64,000 nt of DNA, taken from Gammaproteobacteria bacterium (GTDB taxonomy: Bacteria; Pseudomonadota; Gammaproteobacteria; S012-40). The stretch covers positions 37,131-101,130 of the forward strand of contig JAOUHV010000004.1 of the NCBI GenBank assembly GCA_029884425.1, written 5' to 3'. Numbering within the stretch: the first letter of the stretch is position 1; every line of letters starts with the position of its first letter. Positions 19,115 to 29,578 of the stretch are shown piece by piece. Below the pieces are notes generated by a model. It ran no database searches, had not been told where the DNA came from, and saw only the letters and a list, made by a program, of their open reading frames with translations. Both the position numbers and the translations under genes were made by a program.

Positions 19115-20263
19115 ATGGGGGATACCTTGAGGCAGCCAGCCATTCTTGCCCTTGAAGACGGTAGCGTCTTCCACGGGGTCTCTATTGGTGCAGAAGGTCA
19201 CACGGTCGGTGAAGTGGTATTCAACACCGCGCTGACTGGTTATCAGGAGATTTTGACAGACCCTTCCTATTGCCGCCAAATTGTCACGTTGACTTACCCG
19301 CATATTGGTAATGTCGGTGTCACCAGCGAGGACGCGGAAAGCCCTGGCGTATATGCCGCGGGCTTGGTCATTCGCGAATTGTCGCCTATCGTTAGTAACT
19401 GGCGCAGTGAACAGTCATTGGATGCGTATCTGAAAGAGCGCAACGTGGTGGCGATTGCAGATATCGACACTCGTCGTCTGACACGCCTGCTACGCGAAAA
19501 AGGTGCGCTCAATGGCTGTATTATGGCCGGTCCCAGGTTGAATCCTGACGGCGCACTGGCCAAAGCCAAATCATTTACCGGTCTGCAGGGCTTGGATCTT
19601 GCGCAGGTAGTGACCACCGAAGAAAAATACGAGTGGTTGGATGGCGTATGGGCGCTGGGTGAAGGTCATCCGCACATGGCGAAGAAGGATTTGCCGCACC
19701 ATGTTGTCGCGTTCGACTACGGCGTGAAGCGCAATATCCTGCGTCTGCTGGTGGATCGTGGCTGCCGTGTGACGGTTGTGCCCGCTAAAACGCCCGCAGC
19801 TGAGGTGTTGAAGCTCAAGCCAGACGGCGTGTTTTTGTCCAATGGCCCAGGCGATCCTGAACCCTGCACGTACGCTATCGAAGCGATTCGCCAGATCTTG
19901 GAAACCAAAACTCCTGTGTTTGGCATTTGCTTGGGGCATCAGCTGTTGGCGTTGGCCAGTGGTGCCAAAACCGGCAAGATGAAGTTTGGTCATCATGGTG
20001 CCAACCATCCGGTGCAGGATTTGGAAACCGGGCAGGTGATGATTACCAGCCAGAACCATGGTTTTGCGGTGCTGGAAGAAAATCTGCCAGCGAATTTGGT
20101 GGCTACGCATCGTTCGCTGTTTGATCAAACCCTGCAGGGGATTCGCCGTACCGACGTGCCTGCATTCAGCTTCCAAGGACATCCCGAAGCCAGCCCGGGT
20201 CCACACGATGTGGAAATGCTGTTTGATCGCTTTGCCGACATGATTGTGGCGCACAAGGCCTAA
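19115..20263 (+). CDS. carA: Carbamoyl-phosphate synthase small subunit
   Basis: Glutaminase subunit that feeds ammonia to CarB for carbamoyl phosphate, used in arginine and pyrimidine synthesis. The C-terminal class I amidotransferase domain has the nucleophile in [13 protein letters not shown] and [10 protein letters not shown]. The N-terminal domain begins [14 protein letters not shown]. Two starts compete: the ATG given here (382 residues), without a Shine-Dalgarno, and a TTG at 19127 giving [12 protein letters not shown], preceded by GGGGG five bases upstream and closer in length to E. coli CarA. A longer in-frame reading covers the promoter and is rejected. carB follows after 30 bases. 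Confidence 0.95.
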   Translation: MGDTLRQPAILALEDGSVFHGVSIGAEGHTVGEVVFNTALTGYQEILTDPSYCRQIVTLTYPHIGNVGVTSEDAESPGVYAAGLVIRELSPIVSNWRSEQSLDAYLKERNVVAIADIDTRRLTRLLREKGALNGCIMAGPRLNPDGALAKAKSFTGLQGLDLAQVVTTEEKYEWLDGVWALGEGHPHMAKKDLPHHVVAFDYGVKRNILRLLVDRGCRVTVVPAKTPAAEVLKLKPDGVFLSNGPGDPEPCTYAIEAIRQILETKTPVFGICLGHQLLALASGAKTGKMKFGHHGANHPVQDLETGQVMITSQNHGFAVLEENLPANLVATHRSLFDQTLQGIRRTDVPAFSFQGHPEASPGPHDVEMLFDRFADMIVAHKA

Positions 20264-20293
20264 TTAAATTTACTACGAGATTATTGAGAAACC

Positions 20294-23200
20294 ATGCCAA
20301 AACGCACCGACATTAAAAGCATTTTGATCATCGGTGCCGGTCCGATTGTTATCGGGCAGGCCTGCGAATTCGACTACTCCGGCGCTCAAGCGTGTAAGGC
20401 GCTGCGCGAAGAGGGTTTTCGTGTCATCCTGATCAATTCCAATCCGGCGACGATCATGACCGACCCCAATATGGCGGACGCGATTTATATCGAGCCCATC
20501 CATTGGAAGACTGTCGCCAAGATCATCGAAAAAGAACGTCCTGATGCGTTGTTACCGACCATGGGTGGCCAAACGGCGTTGAACTGTGCGCTGGATCTGG
20601 ATCGTCATGGCGTGCTGGAAAAATTCAACGTTGAAATGATCGGTGCTTCCAAAGATGCCATCGACAAAGCGGAAGACCGTGAGCGTTTTCGCGAGGCGAT
20701 GACCAAAATCGGTTTGTCCACGCCGCGCTCTTTTGTGGCACACAGCATGGAAGAAGCCGAGCAGGTGATTCCGTCCATCGGTTATCCGGCGATTATTCGT
20801 CCGTCATTCACCATGGGTGGCAGCGGTGGCGGTATTGCGTACAACCACGATGAATATCGCGAAATTTGCGAACGCGGTTTGGATTTGTCACCGACCAATG
20901 AACTGTTGATCGAAGAATCCGTGCTGGGTTGGAAAGAATACGAAATGGAAGTGGTGCGTGACCGCAAGGACAACTGCATCATTATCTGTTCCATTGAAAA
21001 CTTTGACCCTATGGGTGTGCACACCGGTGACTCTATCACCGTGGCGCCAGCACAGACGCTGACGGACAAAGAATATCAAATCATGCGCAATGCCTCGCTG
21101 ACGGTGTTGCGTGAAATCGGTGTGGATACCGGCGGTTCCAACGTTCAGTTTGCGATCAATCCTGATGACGGTCGCATGATCGTTATTGAGATGAATCCTC
21201 GCGTGTCACGCTCATCGGCGCTGGCTTCCAAAGCGACTGGTTTCCCGATTGCCAAAGTGGCGGCAAAATTAGCCGTGGGTTACACCCTGGACGAACTGCA
21301 AAATGACATTACTGGTGGTGCGACACCGGCGTCATTTGAGCCGTCCATCGATTACGTGGTTACCAAAATTCCACGTTTCACATTTGAAAAATTCCCTCAG
21401 GCGGATGCCACTCTGACGACACAGATGAAATCTGTGGGCGAGGTGATGGCGATTGGTCGTTCCTTCCAGGAATCCATGCAAAAAGCATTGCGTGGCCTGG
21501 AAACCGGCAAAACCGGCTTGGATGAAATCGTTGATCGCAATTTGCCAGACGAAGAGCGCAATAATCTGATTCGCCACAATCTGGCAGTGCCATGCGCTGA
21601 TCGTATGTACTACATCGGTGATGCATTCCGCGCAGGTTTTTCACTGGATGACGTGTTTAATTTGTCCAAGATTGATCGCTGGTTCCTGATCCAAGTTCAG
21701 GAGTTGGTGGAGATGGAAAACGCAATCCGTGGCAAATCCTTGAATGACATCGATGCCAATACGATGCGCCAGTACAAACGCAAAGGTTTCTCTGATGCGC
21801 GTTTGGCAAAAGTGTTGGGCAGCTCGGAAAACAGCGTGCGCGAATATCGTCATAAACTGGCGGTGCGCCCGGTGTACAAGCGGGTTGATTCGTGCGCGGC
21901 GGAATTTGCGACAGCAACGGCGTACATGTACTCAACTTATGACGAAGAGTGCGAATCACAGCCGACCAATAAAGACAAAATCATGGTGTTGGGCGGTGGT
22001 CCAAACCGTATCGGTCAGGGCATCGAATTCGACTACTGCTGTGTGCACGCTGCATTGGCCATGCGTGAAGATGGTTACGAAACCATCATGGTTAACTGCA
22101 ATCCTGAAACGGTTTCTACGGACTACGACACATCGGATCGTTTGTACTTTGAACCGCTGACACTGGAAGATGTGTTGGAAGTGATTCTCAAAGAGAATCC
22201 CAAGGGCGTGATCGTGCAGTATGGTGGTCAAACGCCGCTGAAATTGGCTAACGCGCTGGAAAAAGCTGGTGCGCCAATTATCGGTACGTCGACTGACGCG
22301 ATTGACCGCGCAGAAGACCGCGAGCGCTTCCAGCAAATGGTACAAAAACTGGGCTTGAAACAGCCGCCAAACTTTACTGCGCGCAGTGAAGAGCAGGCGC
22401 TGCAATTGGCCAAAGAAATTGGTTTCCCACTGGTTGTTCGCCCATCTTATGTATTGGGTGGACGCGCGATGGAAATCGTTTACAGCGAAGAAGATTTGGC
22501 GCGCTACATGCGCGAGGCCGTATCTGTTTCCAACGATTCGCCAGTATTGCTGGATCGTTTCCTGGATGACGCGATTGAAATTGACGTTGATGCGGTGTCC
22601 GATGGTGAAAATGTTGTTGTTGGCGGCATTATGCAACACATCGAGCAGGCGGGAATTCACTCTGGCGACTCCGCGTGTTCGTTGCCTCCATACAATCTGA
22701 GCGAATCCATTCAGGAACGCATCCGCGAACAAATTCGCATGATGGCGTTGGAATTGGGCGTGAAAGGTTTGATGAATACGCAGTTTGCGGTTAAAGGCGA
22801 AGAGATTTATCTGATCGAAGTTAATCCGCGTGCGTCTCGTACCGTGCCGTTTGTTTCCAAGGCGATGGGTGTGCCTTTGGCCAAGATCGCAGCGCGTTGC
22901 ATGGTCGGTCAAACATTGCCTCAGCAAGGTCTGAAAGAAATGCCGAAAACGCCGTATTTTTCGGTCAAAGAAGCCGTGTTCCCGTTCATTAAATTCCCTG
23001 GTGTTGACCCTGTGTTGGGTCCAGAGATGAAATCTACCGGTGAAGTCATGGGCGTGGGTAGGACTTTCGGTGAGGCATTTGCCAAGGCGCAGTTGGGCGC
23101 AGGCGTAATTTTGCCTTCTTCAGGCAATGCGTTTATCAGCGTGAAGGACAGTGACAAGTCCAAAGCGATCGAAGTTGCGAAGCTGCTGGTCAGCAGTGGT

Positions 23201-23521
23201 TTCAATATTTTCGCTACTGGCGGCACGTCAGATGCGTTGACCAAGGCAGGTGTTGCCAACGAGCGCGTGAATAAAGTGACCGAAGGTCGTCCGCATATCG
23301 TGGATATGATTAAGAATGGTCAAGTGAATTTGATTATTAACACTGCGCAAACCAAACAGGCGATTGCTGATTCGTTTGACATGCGTCGCGCAGCGTTGCA
23401 GCACAAAGTGTGTTACACCACGACAATTGCAGGTGGTTTGGCGACGGCTGAAGCGATCAAACAACTGGATAAAAACAGCGTTAATTCAATTCAAAGTTTA
23501 CATAAGGAGCTGGCGGGATGA
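20294..23521 (+). CDS. carB: Carbamoyl-phosphate synthase large subunit
   Basis: Makes carbamoyl phosphate from bicarbonate, ammonia and two ATP. It has 1075 residues, close to the E. coli length. Two homologous ATP-grasp halves are visible: the first begins [24 protein letters not shown] and the second [25 protein letters not shown]. Each has the MGG/YGGQT substrate loop and EVNPR/EMNPR metal-binding region. The C-terminal MGS-like allosteric domain ([24 protein letters not shown]) is where UMP and ornithine act in E. coli. Its stop overlaps the greA start by four bases. Confidence 0.98.
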   Translation: MPKRTDIKSILIIGAGPIVIGQACEFDYSGAQACKALREEGFRVILINSNPATIMTDPNMADAIYIEPIHWKTVAKIIEKERPDALLPTMGGQTALNCALDLDRHGVLEKFNVEMIGASKDAIDKAEDRERFREAMTKIGLSTPRSFVAHSMEEAEQVIPSIGYPAIIRPSFTMGGSGGGIAYNHDEYREICERGLDLSPTNELLIEESVLGWKEYEMEVVRDRKDNCIIICSIENFDPMGVHTGDSITVAPAQTLTDKEYQIMRNASLTVLREIGVDTGGSNVQFAINPDDGRMIVIEMNPRVSRSSALASKATGFPIAKVAAKLAVGYTLDELQNDITGGATPASFEPSIDYVVTKIPRFTFEKFPQADATLTTQMKSVGEVMAIGRSFQESMQKALRGLETGKTGLDEIVDRNLPDEERNNLIRHNLAVPCADRMYYIGDAFRAGFSLDDVFNLSKIDRWFLIQVQELVEMENAIRGKSLNDIDANTMRQYKRKGFSDARLAKVLGSSENSVREYRHKLAVRPVYKRVDSCAAEFATATAYMYSTYDEECESQPTNKDKIMVLGGGPNRIGQGIEFDYCCVHAALAMREDGYETIMVNCNPETVSTDYDTSDRLYFEPLTLEDVLEVILKENPKGVIVQYGGQTPLKLANALEKAGAPIIGTSTDAIDRAEDRERFQQMVQKLGLKQPPNFTARSEEQALQLAKEIGFPLVVRPSYVLGGRAMEIVYSEEDLARYMREAVSVSNDSPVLLDRFLDDAIEIDVDAVSDGENVVVGGIMQHIEQAGIHSGDSACSLPPYNLSESIQERIREQIRMMALELGVKGLMNTQFAVKGEEIYLIEVNPRASRTVPFVSKAMGVPLAKIAARCMVGQTLPQQGLKEMPKTPYFSVKEAVFPFIKFPGVDPVLGPEMKSTGEVMGVGRTFGEAFAKAQLGAGVILPSSGNAFISVKDSDKSKAIEVAKLLVSSGFNIFATGGTSDALTKAGVANERVNKVTEGRPHIVDMIKNGQVNLIINTAQTKQAIADSFDMRRAALQHKVCYTTTIAGGLATAEAIKQLDKNSVNSIQSLHKELAG

Positions 23522-23994
23522 GTAGAGTACCTTTGACAGTGCGCGGTGCGGAAAAACTGCGTGAAGAATTGAATCATCTAAAAACTGTCGAGCGTCCTCG
23601 TGTCATCCAGGCTATTGCTGATGCGCGTGAACACGGTGATTTGAAAGAAAATGCGGAGTACCACGCTGCGCGTGAGCAGCAGGGTTTTATCGAAGGTCGC
23701 ATTCAGGAAATTGAAGGCAAGTTGTCGAACGCGCAAATTATCGATGTGACCGAAGTTAATGCCAATGGCAAAGTGATTTTCGGCGCCACGGTGGTTTTAT
23801 CCGATGAGGAAAACGGTGGTGAGGTAACTTACCAGATCGTGGGTGACGACGAGGCGAACATCAAGGAAGGTCGCATTTCAGTGAACGCACCGATTGCGCG
23901 TGCGTTGATTGGTCGTGAGGAAGGCGATTTCGTGAGTGTACAAACACCAGGCGGTGTTCGTGAATACGAAGTCGTTGAAGTGCGATACCTGTAA
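23518..23994 (+). CDS. greA: Transcription elongation factor GreA
   Basis: Rescues backtracked RNA polymerase by stimulating cleavage of the nascent RNA. It has 158 residues. The N-terminal coiled coil carries the conserved acidic tip in [22 protein letters not shown], where D and E coordinate the catalytic magnesium. The C-terminal FKBP-like domain includes [19 protein letters not shown]. It is translationally coupled to carB (ATGA overlap). A bidirectional terminator follows. Confidence 0.98.
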   Translation: MSRVPLTVRGAEKLREELNHLKTVERPRVIQAIADAREHGDLKENAEYHAAREQQGFIEGRIQEIEGKLSNAQIIDVTEVNANGKVIFGATVVLSDEENGGEVTYQIVGDDEANIKEGRISVNAPIARALIGREEGDFVSVQTPGGVREYEVVEVRYL

Positions 23995-24007
23995 CTGATT
24001 TTCATCC

Positions 24008-24037
24008 GAAAAAAAGCCCTCTTACGAGGGCTTTTTT
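24008..24037. terminator. Bidirectional terminator between greA and the acyl-CoA synthetase gene
   Basis: AAAAAGCCCTC / GAGGGCTTTTT with a TTAC loop, flanked by A- and T-runs, between two convergent genes. Confidence 0.93.
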
Positions 24038-25836
24038 TATGCGTAGAGTTTTTCAATTTCCTGCTGATAAAACTCCATCAGCGGTTTGCGGCGCATTTTT
24101 AGCGAGGCGGTCAATAATCCATTGGCGTCGGTCCAGGTGTGCAGCGACAAATGTATCTTGCGAATCTGTGCGTAACCTGGGAAGGCGTGCATGCATTGGC
24201 TGACGCGGCTGAGTGCATGATCCATCACCACTTTGCTTTGTAAACTGTCTGCGCTGATTGGTACGTTGAGTTTGGCGGCGAGTTTTTTCCATGCCTCATG
24301 TTCAAGAACGATCACAGCGGTGAGGTAGGGACGTTGCTCGCCAATCACAATGGCTTGTTCAAACAGCGGGTCCAGTGTGATGGCCATTTCGATATCCACC
24401 GGCGGTACTTTCTCACCGTTGGACAATACCATGATCTCTTTTTTGCGACCGGTGATGTAAATGTAGTTGTCAACGATTCGCGCCAGGTCGCCAGTTTTGA
24501 GCCAGCCATCGGCAGTGAAGGTTTCTTTGGTGGCTTGCTCGTTTTTCCAGTAGCCCAGCATGTTGCCCGGGCTCAGTGCCTGCAGTTCACCGTCATCGGC
24601 GACGCGAACAGCTATTCCAGGCAAGGCAGGGCCGATGCTGCTGGGGTGATTGTTGTGGTCAGGGTTAACGCTGATGACCGGGCTGGCCTCGGTTAAACCA
24701 TAGCCTTGCAAAATGGGTAGCCCTAAGCCGATGAAGGTTTGGGCAATGGTTTCGGGCAGTGGTGCACCGCCACTGATGGCAAAGCGCAGCCGACCACCTA
24801 ATTTGGCGAGTACTTTGGCCGCGACCAGTTTGTTGAGCACGGGCCATAACAACATGGAAGGCGTAAAGTGGCCTCGTCCCTGTTGTTGCTCGAACCGATG
24901 CCAACCAATGTGGACGGTGGAGTGGAATAGCTTGCGCGCCAAGGGGGATTTTTCTTCCAGTTGATTGGAGATTTTGGCGTACACTTTTTCGAAAATTCGC
25001 GGCACGGTGATGATGACCGTGGGGCGGATTGTCAGCAGATCTTCGGCTAGCTGTGGAATACTGCGGGCAAAGGCGACGCTCGCGCCGCACAGTATCGGGA
25101 TGTAAAGTCCGACAGTGCGCTCCAAGGCATGGGACAGCGGCAAAAATGACAGAAACAGGTCGTCGTTGTATACCGGTTGGGCTTTTACCCCGGCCCGGGC
25201 ATTAAACAGGATGTTTTGATGCGACAGCATGACGCCTTTGGGCTGGCCGGTGGTGCCAGAGGTATAAATAATGGTGGCAAGATCTTCGGTCTTGGCTATG
25301 TGCATCTCGTCGTCACGGCAGGGTGTGGCACCGACCAGCCAGTCATTGACTGTCTGTGTTGGTAGTGACGCCTGGGTGGGAAAACGCTCCAGCGATAGTA
25401 GCATGGGGGTGTTTTCAAAGCTGTGGCTGGCTTCGCGGACGATATCGTACTGCGCTTGTGATTCGATAAGAACAACTTTGATATTGGCCTGATTGACGAT
25501 GTGGCTGACATTGTCCGGGCGATCGTTGGGATACAACGGGACGGTAATTGCGCCGAGGCGCAGCGCTGCGACCTCCATGAGAACCCACTCGGGGCAGTTT
25601 CGCAGCATGATGCCGACGCAATCGCCAGCTTTGATCTGGAGCTGCTTTAGCCCCCCTTGAAAATGGCAGATGCGCTGCTCGAACTGGCGCCAGGTGTAGT
25701 CTTGCCAGCGGTTTGTCGTTTTATCGAAATAACGGAATGCGAGTTTATCTGCCGAACGTTTGCTGCGTTCTCTGACGACCGAGCAAAGGGTGTTGGCCAC
25801 ATCGCTTTGAATAACGTCTAACTTCCCTTCAGTCAT
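24037..25836 (-). CDS. Long-chain acyl-CoA synthetase (AMP-forming)
   Basis: ANL-superfamily ligase activating fatty acids to acyl-CoA through an acyl-adenylate. It has 599 residues, in the FadD15/long-chain group rather than classical FadD. Motifs: P-loop YTSGTTGQPKGVMLSH near residue 190, GYGLTEASPVIS near 390, and GDLARIVDNYIYITGRKKEIMVLSNGEKVPPVDIE with the conserved Asp and hinge Lys. No signal peptide; probably peripheral at the inner membrane. It is a monocistronic-looking gene. A CAACGG-N5-CCGTTG inverted repeat at 25874-25890 lies upstream. Confidence 0.88.
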   Translation of the reverse strand: MTEGKLDVIQSDVANTLCSVVRERSKRSADKLAFRYFDKTTNRWQDYTWRQFEQRICHFQGGLKQLQIKAGDCVGIMLRNCPEWVLMEVAALRLGAITVPLYPNDRPDNVSHIVNQANIKVVLIESQAQYDIVREASHSFENTPMLLSLERFPTQASLPTQTVNDWLVGATPCRDDEMHIAKTEDLATIIYTSGTTGQPKGVMLSHQNILFNARAGVKAQPVYNDDLFLSFLPLSHALERTVGLYIPILCGASVAFARSIPQLAEDLLTIRPTVIITVPRIFEKVYAKISNQLEEKSPLARKLFHSTVHIGWHRFEQQQGRGHFTPSMLLWPVLNKLVAAKVLAKLGGRLRFAISGGAPLPETIAQTFIGLGLPILQGYGLTEASPVISVNPDHNNHPSSIGPALPGIAVRVADDGELQALSPGNMLGYWKNEQATKETFTADGWLKTGDLARIVDNYIYITGRKKEIMVLSNGEKVPPVDIEMAITLDPLFEQAIVIGEQRPYLTAVIVLEHEAWKKLAAKLNVPISADSLQSKVVMDHALSRVSQCMHAFPGYAQIRKIHLSLHTWTDANGLLTASLKMRRKPLMEFYQQEIEKLYA

Positions 25837-26088
25837 GATTCAACCCTGATGATGACAATGAACGTGGTTGCTGCAACGGCTATACCGTTGACCTGCTATT
25901 TTTGTGCTAATTCGCGGCGTTGGCTTTAAGCTTATGTGATTCAGTGGGGATGCGCAATTTATCGTTTGCAATGTTTTCGGGGGGTGTATGTGGTTGTTTG
26001 ATATGCCCGAAATTAACCGAGTGGATGAAATTTTAAGCGCTAAGCCAATGTTTTCTGGTGTGATTTATCGATGGTAACGAGAGCGTCA

Positions 26089-26116
26089 AAATTTTGTTCC
26101 ACGTGGAGCAAAATTT
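26089..26116. other. 28-base near-perfect palindrome containing a parS-like site
   Basis: Arms AAATTTTG and CAAAATTT flank TCCACGTGGA, with one T/G mismatch between arm and core. The inner 16 bases (26095-26110) read TGTTCCACGTGGAGCA, one mismatch from the ParB-binding parS pattern TGTTYCACGTGRAACA. It could also be a hairpin terminator for the minus-strand lipoprotein gene, but only a short T-run follows. The rest of the 293-base gap (25837-26129) holds no gene I can support. Confidence 0.5.
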
Positions 26117-26129
26117 AACCAAGTCAAAA

Positions 26130-26930
26130 TTATTGACTTGGAGGCGGTAGCGGGATGTTGGTGGAGGTTAGCAGGCCCAGCGAAAAATTAGTTGTGCCCT
26201 GATCGTTAAACAGCAGCCAACTGAATTTGACGGGCCCCAGCGGTGGGTAAATCCAGCTATGACCCGAGATCCGTAAGTTCAACTCAGGATGACTGGCAAC
26301 GCCGACGATCTCCAATTGGTATTGGTAACGCAGAGTGTCGAAAACTGCGTAGGGGGTTTCGACTTTTTCTATGCCCAGGTATTGATAACCTTCGGTGACG
26401 TTAGCGACTTTTTCGCTACAGACACCGTTATTGCATCGCCATAATTCGTAGCTCAGCAAGGCGGGGGCTTCGGGGGTGGGAGCACCCAGCGAGGCGATGC
26501 CAGCATCCGGGCCGCTGCCGTTGAGCGGCGCAGCCCAATAGATCTCGCCTTGCGCGCTTAGGCGAAAGCCTGCGTACACGAGTTGTCCGTTGTCTTGTTG
26601 CCAGAACGTACGTTCCATGAAAAACGGTGGGTAATTGACGATATTGCTGCGCCACTGCTCGGTGAACAAGGTTTTATTTTGTAATGCGGAGATACCAGCG
26701 GTGGTCGCAGTGTTGGGTTGCCAGGTGAGTGTGATGTCGCCACTAATGCTCAACGGTGCGTCTTGCCCCGTGTACTGGCCGCTGATGACGTAGTTTGCCT
26801 GTTCTGTGCCCTGGTACTGACGCAGGCTTAAATTGTCGGGCAGAGCATAGCTTGGGGTGTGTTCTGAGCTACACCCTGTTAGCCAAACCAACGCGAGCAA
26901 AAGTGCAAAAGCCGCGGCAGATTTCATCAT
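26130..26930 (-). CDS. Hypothetical lipoprotein
   Basis: I do not recognise this 266-residue protein. It has a type II signal peptide ending in the lipobox LTGC (Cys near residue 20), followed by SSEHTP, so it is probably an outer-membrane lipoprotein. The mature part is beta-rich and aromatic-rich (YVISGQYTGQDAPLSISGDITLTW, FFMERTFWQQDNGQLVYAGFRL, LRYQYQLEIVG). Its start follows the DUF2062 gene by one base, so the two form an operon. It ends beside the parS-like palindrome; an additional CCAAGTC/GACTTGG repeat spans its stop codon. Confidence 0.75.
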   Translation of the reverse strand: MMKSAAAFALLLALVWLTGCSSEHTPSYALPDNLSLRQYQGTEQANYVISGQYTGQDAPLSISGDITLTWQPNTATTAGISALQNKTLFTEQWRSNIVNYPPFFMERTFWQQDNGQLVYAGFRLSAQGEIYWAAPLNGSGPDAGIASLGAPTPEAPALLSYELWRCNNGVCSEKVANVTEGYQYLGIEKVETPYAVFDTLRYQYQLEIVGVASHPELNLRISGHSWIYPPLGPVKFSWLLFNDQGTTNFSLGLLTSTNIPLPPPSQ

Positions 26931-26931
26931 C

Positions 26932-27456
26932 TTATCGTTTGGACTGCATTTTTTTCTGACGCTTTTTCCAGTTATGTATAACCAGCATGCGCCAGCCGAA
27001 CCTTGCCAGAATGTTGCCTAGAACCGCTGCGCTGATCGCAGAGATAATGCTACCCAGCAAAAATGGTTTCCAGATGTGGTCAAGCTCATGACTTAGCCAG
27101 TCCCAGGAAAGTTCGAATTCGAAGGGGCTGGGAGGAATATTCAGGATCCAGGCACCCAATTGATAGGTAACGTAGAAAACTGGGGGCATGGTAATGGGAT
27201 TGGTTAACCAAACCAATGCCATGGAGATTGGCAGATTGACGCGGAATATCAGCGCGCAAGCGGCCGCTGGCAGCATTTGGAATGGCATGGGGATGAGCGC
27301 CCAGAACAAGCCAACGCTGAATGCGCCGCTGACCGATTTGCGGTTCAAGTGCCAAAGGTTGTTGGCTAAAATTAAATCACCAAATATTTTCAATGACTTA
27401 TGATTCGACAGCGTGTGCTTGTCGGGAATATATCGTTTGATACGGCGTTTTATCAT
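26932..27456 (-). CDS. DUF2062 domain-containing inner-membrane protein
   Basis: A 174-residue membrane protein of the DUF2062 family, function unknown. Basic N-terminus (MIKRRIKRYIPD), then hydrophobic segments: GAFSVGLFWALIPMPFQMLPAAACALIF, MALVWLTNPITMPPVFYVTYQLGAWIL and FLLGSIISAISAAVLGNIL, with the family signature NPITMPP. It has a very basic C-terminus. It lies between smrA and the lipoprotein gene, all on the minus strand with short gaps. Confidence 0.85.
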   Translation of the reverse strand: MIKRRIKRYIPDKHTLSNHKSLKIFGDLILANNLWHLNRKSVSGAFSVGLFWALIPMPFQMLPAAACALIFRVNLPISMALVWLTNPITMPPVFYVTYQLGAWILNIPPSPFEFELSWDWLSHELDHIWKPFLLGSIISAISAAVLGNILARFGWRMLVIHNWKKRQKKMQSKR

Positions 27457-27473
27457 CGGGATGCTGAGTGAGG

Positions 27474-28022
27474 TTATTTTCTTAGGAGTACATAAACTGC
27501 CCCGGTGCCGCCGTCTTGCGGCTGGGCAGAGCAGTATGCCAATACGTTAGGGTGTTGACGCAGCCAGTAGGCGACGCGTCGTTTGAGTATCGCTTCCCCT
27601 TGTGGGGAGCTCAGGCCTCGGCCATGCACAATGAGCAGATTTTGCCCGTATCGATCTGAGTTTTCCAATACTTGTGCGAGGATGAGTTTGGCCTGTTCAA
27701 CTGTTTTTCCATGCAAATCAATTCGTGTACTTGGTGGGAGTTGGCCGCGGCGAAGTTTTCGTAAAACGGAACGCTGCAAGCCGTCTGTTTGGTAGGCAAG
27801 GAATTCCTGCTGGGGCAAATCCTCAGGAAAAGCAGCGTCGTGAATTGATATGAGCTGAGCACTTTGCGCCAGGGGATCATTCCGCAGAGGACGTTTTGCA
27901 GCGCGTTTTGGCTGCTCCAAGCTGACGCGGTCGTGCTGTAAACGACGGGCACCTTCCACTGCGTCCAGGAACAGGGCTCGCTCAGCGTCAGATATTTTTG
28001 TTGTTTTAGATGACGTCGCCAT
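27474..28022 (-). CDS. smrA: Smr-domain protein, SmrA type
   Basis: Small MutS-related domain protein, predicted nuclease. The start MATSSKTTK gives 182 residues; the 38 extra residues of a longer reading overlap the surE control region. The N-terminal ALFLDAVEGARRL resembles E. coli SmrA (YdaL), as do the middle TDGLQRSVLRKLRRGQLP and the end AYCSAQPQDGGTGAVYVLLRK. The Smr core has the DLHG motif in RIDLHGKTVEQA and LLIVHGRGLSSPQG. SmrA lacks a clear role; its relative SmrB cleaves mRNA at collided ribosomes. Divergent from surE. Confidence 0.83.
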   Translation of the reverse strand: MATSSKTTKISDAERALFLDAVEGARRLQHDRVSLEQPKRAAKRPLRNDPLAQSAQLISIHDAAFPEDLPQQEFLAYQTDGLQRSVLRKLRRGQLPPSTRIDLHGKTVEQAKLILAQVLENSDRYGQNLLIVHGRGLSSPQGEAILKRRVAYWLRQHPNVLAYCSAQPQDGGTGAVYVLLRK

Positions 28023-28165
28023 TGCCCGAATTTTTCCGGTAAAACCAAGTCGCTCAGTATACGGCAGCGCACATTGCGATGGAAGAGCCGTCCAAACGCT
28101 TCGCTGTTGCCTCAGATGAAACCAAGGTATACTCAACCGATTTGGATATTTCCTTGAAAAATAAC

Positions 28166-28912
28166 ATGAAGATTCTAGTCAGCAATGATGATGGCTACAC
28201 CGCGCCGGGCATACTGGCGCTGGCTCAGGCGATGCGGTCGCTTGGTAACGTATCGGTGGTGGCTCCCGACAGAAACAAAAGTGGTGCAAGCAGCTCGCTG
28301 ACCCTGGATTTGCCCATTCGCGCGCAGAGAATGAGTGACGGCGTGATTCGAGTGGAAGGAACGCCGTCGGACTGCGTCCACTTGGCATTGACTGGCTTAC
28401 TGAGCGAGGAACCCGACCTGGTGGTTTCTGGCATCAACAATGGCGCCAATCTGGGGGATGATGTCATTTATTCCGGTACAGTGGCGGCAGCGATTGAGGG
28501 CCGTTTCTTGGGCTTGCCTGCAGTTGCTGTGTCTTTGGTGGGGCATGATGGTCAGCACTTGGCCACGGCTGCAGCGGTGGCGGTGAGGGTAGTAAAGCAT
28601 TTGGCGAATGCGCCGATTCCTGCCAACACTATTCTGAATGTGAATGTACCTGATATTCCCCTGCATGAATTGAAAGGAATTTTGCCTACCCGGCTGGGTA
28701 ATCGGCATAAGGCCGAACCTGTTGTTCGTCAGCTCGATCCGCGTGGCAAAGAGGTTTACTGGATCGGCCCGGCGGGACCCGAAGCGGACGCAGGTGAGGG
28801 CACGGATTTTTGGGCGGTCAACCAGGGATATGCCTCGGTCACCCCTATCCAGGTGGACCTGACGCGGCATCAGGCATTGAAGGAATTGTCTGTTTGGCTA
28901 AAGGGTGTGTAG
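28166..28912 (+). CDS. surE: 5'/3'-nucleotidase SurE
   Basis: Metal-dependent nucleoside monophosphatase active in stationary phase. The start [15 protein letters not shown] gives 248 residues, the family norm; upstream in-frame residues are not conserved. Metal ligands include D8-D9 (SNDDG), the Ser in [11 protein letters not shown] and Asn in [22 protein letters not shown]. It is the first gene of surE-pcm-yqaA-nlpD-rpoS, where each gene abuts or overlaps the next. A possible promoter (TTGCCT, then TATACT at 28128-28133) lies just upstream but with a short 15-base spacer. Confidence 0.97.
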   Translation: MKILVSNDDGYTAPGILALAQAMRSLGNVSVVAPDRNKSGASSSLTLDLPIRAQRMSDGVIRVEGTPSDCVHLALTGLLSEEPDLVVSGINNGANLGDDVIYSGTVAAAIEGRFLGLPAVAVSLVGHDGQHLATAAAVAVRVVKHLANAPIPANTILNVNVPDIPLHELKGILPTRLGNRHKAEPVVRQLDPRGKEVYWIGPAGPEADAGEGTDFWAVNQGYASVTPIQVDLTRHQALKELSVWLKGV

Positions 28913-28918
28913 GGCTGA

Positions 28919-29578
28919 ATGAATAGTCGGTTGCAAGGTATAGGCATGACGTCGCAACGCACCCGCGAACGACTGGTACAGCGGCTCCAGGCGCAGGGAA
29001 TTCGGTCGTTGCCGGTGCTTGAGGCGATGCGCAGTACTCCACGCCATATTTTTATGGACGAAGCCTTGTCCAGTCGCGCCTACGAAGATACGGCGTTGCC
29101 TATTGGATTTGGCCAAACGATTTCCCAACCCTACATTGTTGCGCGGATGACAGAGTTGCTACTGGCTGGCGGGCCACTGCAAAAAGTGCTGGAAGTAGGC
29201 ACTGGTTCCGGATACCAGACGGCGGTGTTGGCACCACTGGTTGGTGAAGTATTTACCGTGGAGCGCATTCGTGCGCTGCAAATGCGTGCGCGCGGCAGTT
29301 TGCGCGAACTGAAAATTTCCAATGTGCGTTTTAAATACGATGACGGAAACCTGGGGTGGCCGGAACACGCGCCATTTGATGGAATATTGGTGACTGCTGC
29401 GCCAGTTGGCGTGCCGCCCGCGTTGCTGGCGCAATTACGTATTGGTGGTCGGCTGGTGATTCCATCGTCGGAAAATGGCCAACAATTTTTGAAGCTGATC
29501 ATTCGTGAAGAAGAAGGCTATCAGCAACAAATTCTTGATGCAGTGCAGTTTGTACCGTTGTTAGGTGGTGTTCAGTAA
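28919..29578 (+). CDS. pcm: Protein-L-isoaspartate O-methyltransferase
   Basis: SAM-dependent repair enzyme that methylates isoaspartyl residues in aged proteins. It has 219 residues. Visible motifs are [36 protein letters not shown] for the substrate region and [16 protein letters not shown] for SAM binding. The given ATG starts [20 protein letters not shown]; a second in-frame ATG nine codons later is possible. Six bases separate it from surE, and its stop shares one base with the yqaA start. Confidence 0.96.
   Translation: MNSRLQGIGMTSQRTRERLVQRLQAQGIRSLPVLEAMRSTPRHIFMDEALSSRAYEDTALPIGFGQTISQPYIVARMTELLLAGGPLQKVLEVGTGSGYQTAVLAPLVGEVFTVERIRALQMRARGSLRELKISNVRFKYDDGNLGWPEHAPFDGILVTAAPVGVPPALLAQLRIGGRLVIPSSENGQQFLKLIIREEEGYQQQILDAVQFVPLLGGVQ

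Noticed and set aside
21956..22927. 323-codon frame antisense to carB
   Set aside because: Shadow of the second ATP-grasp half of CarB.
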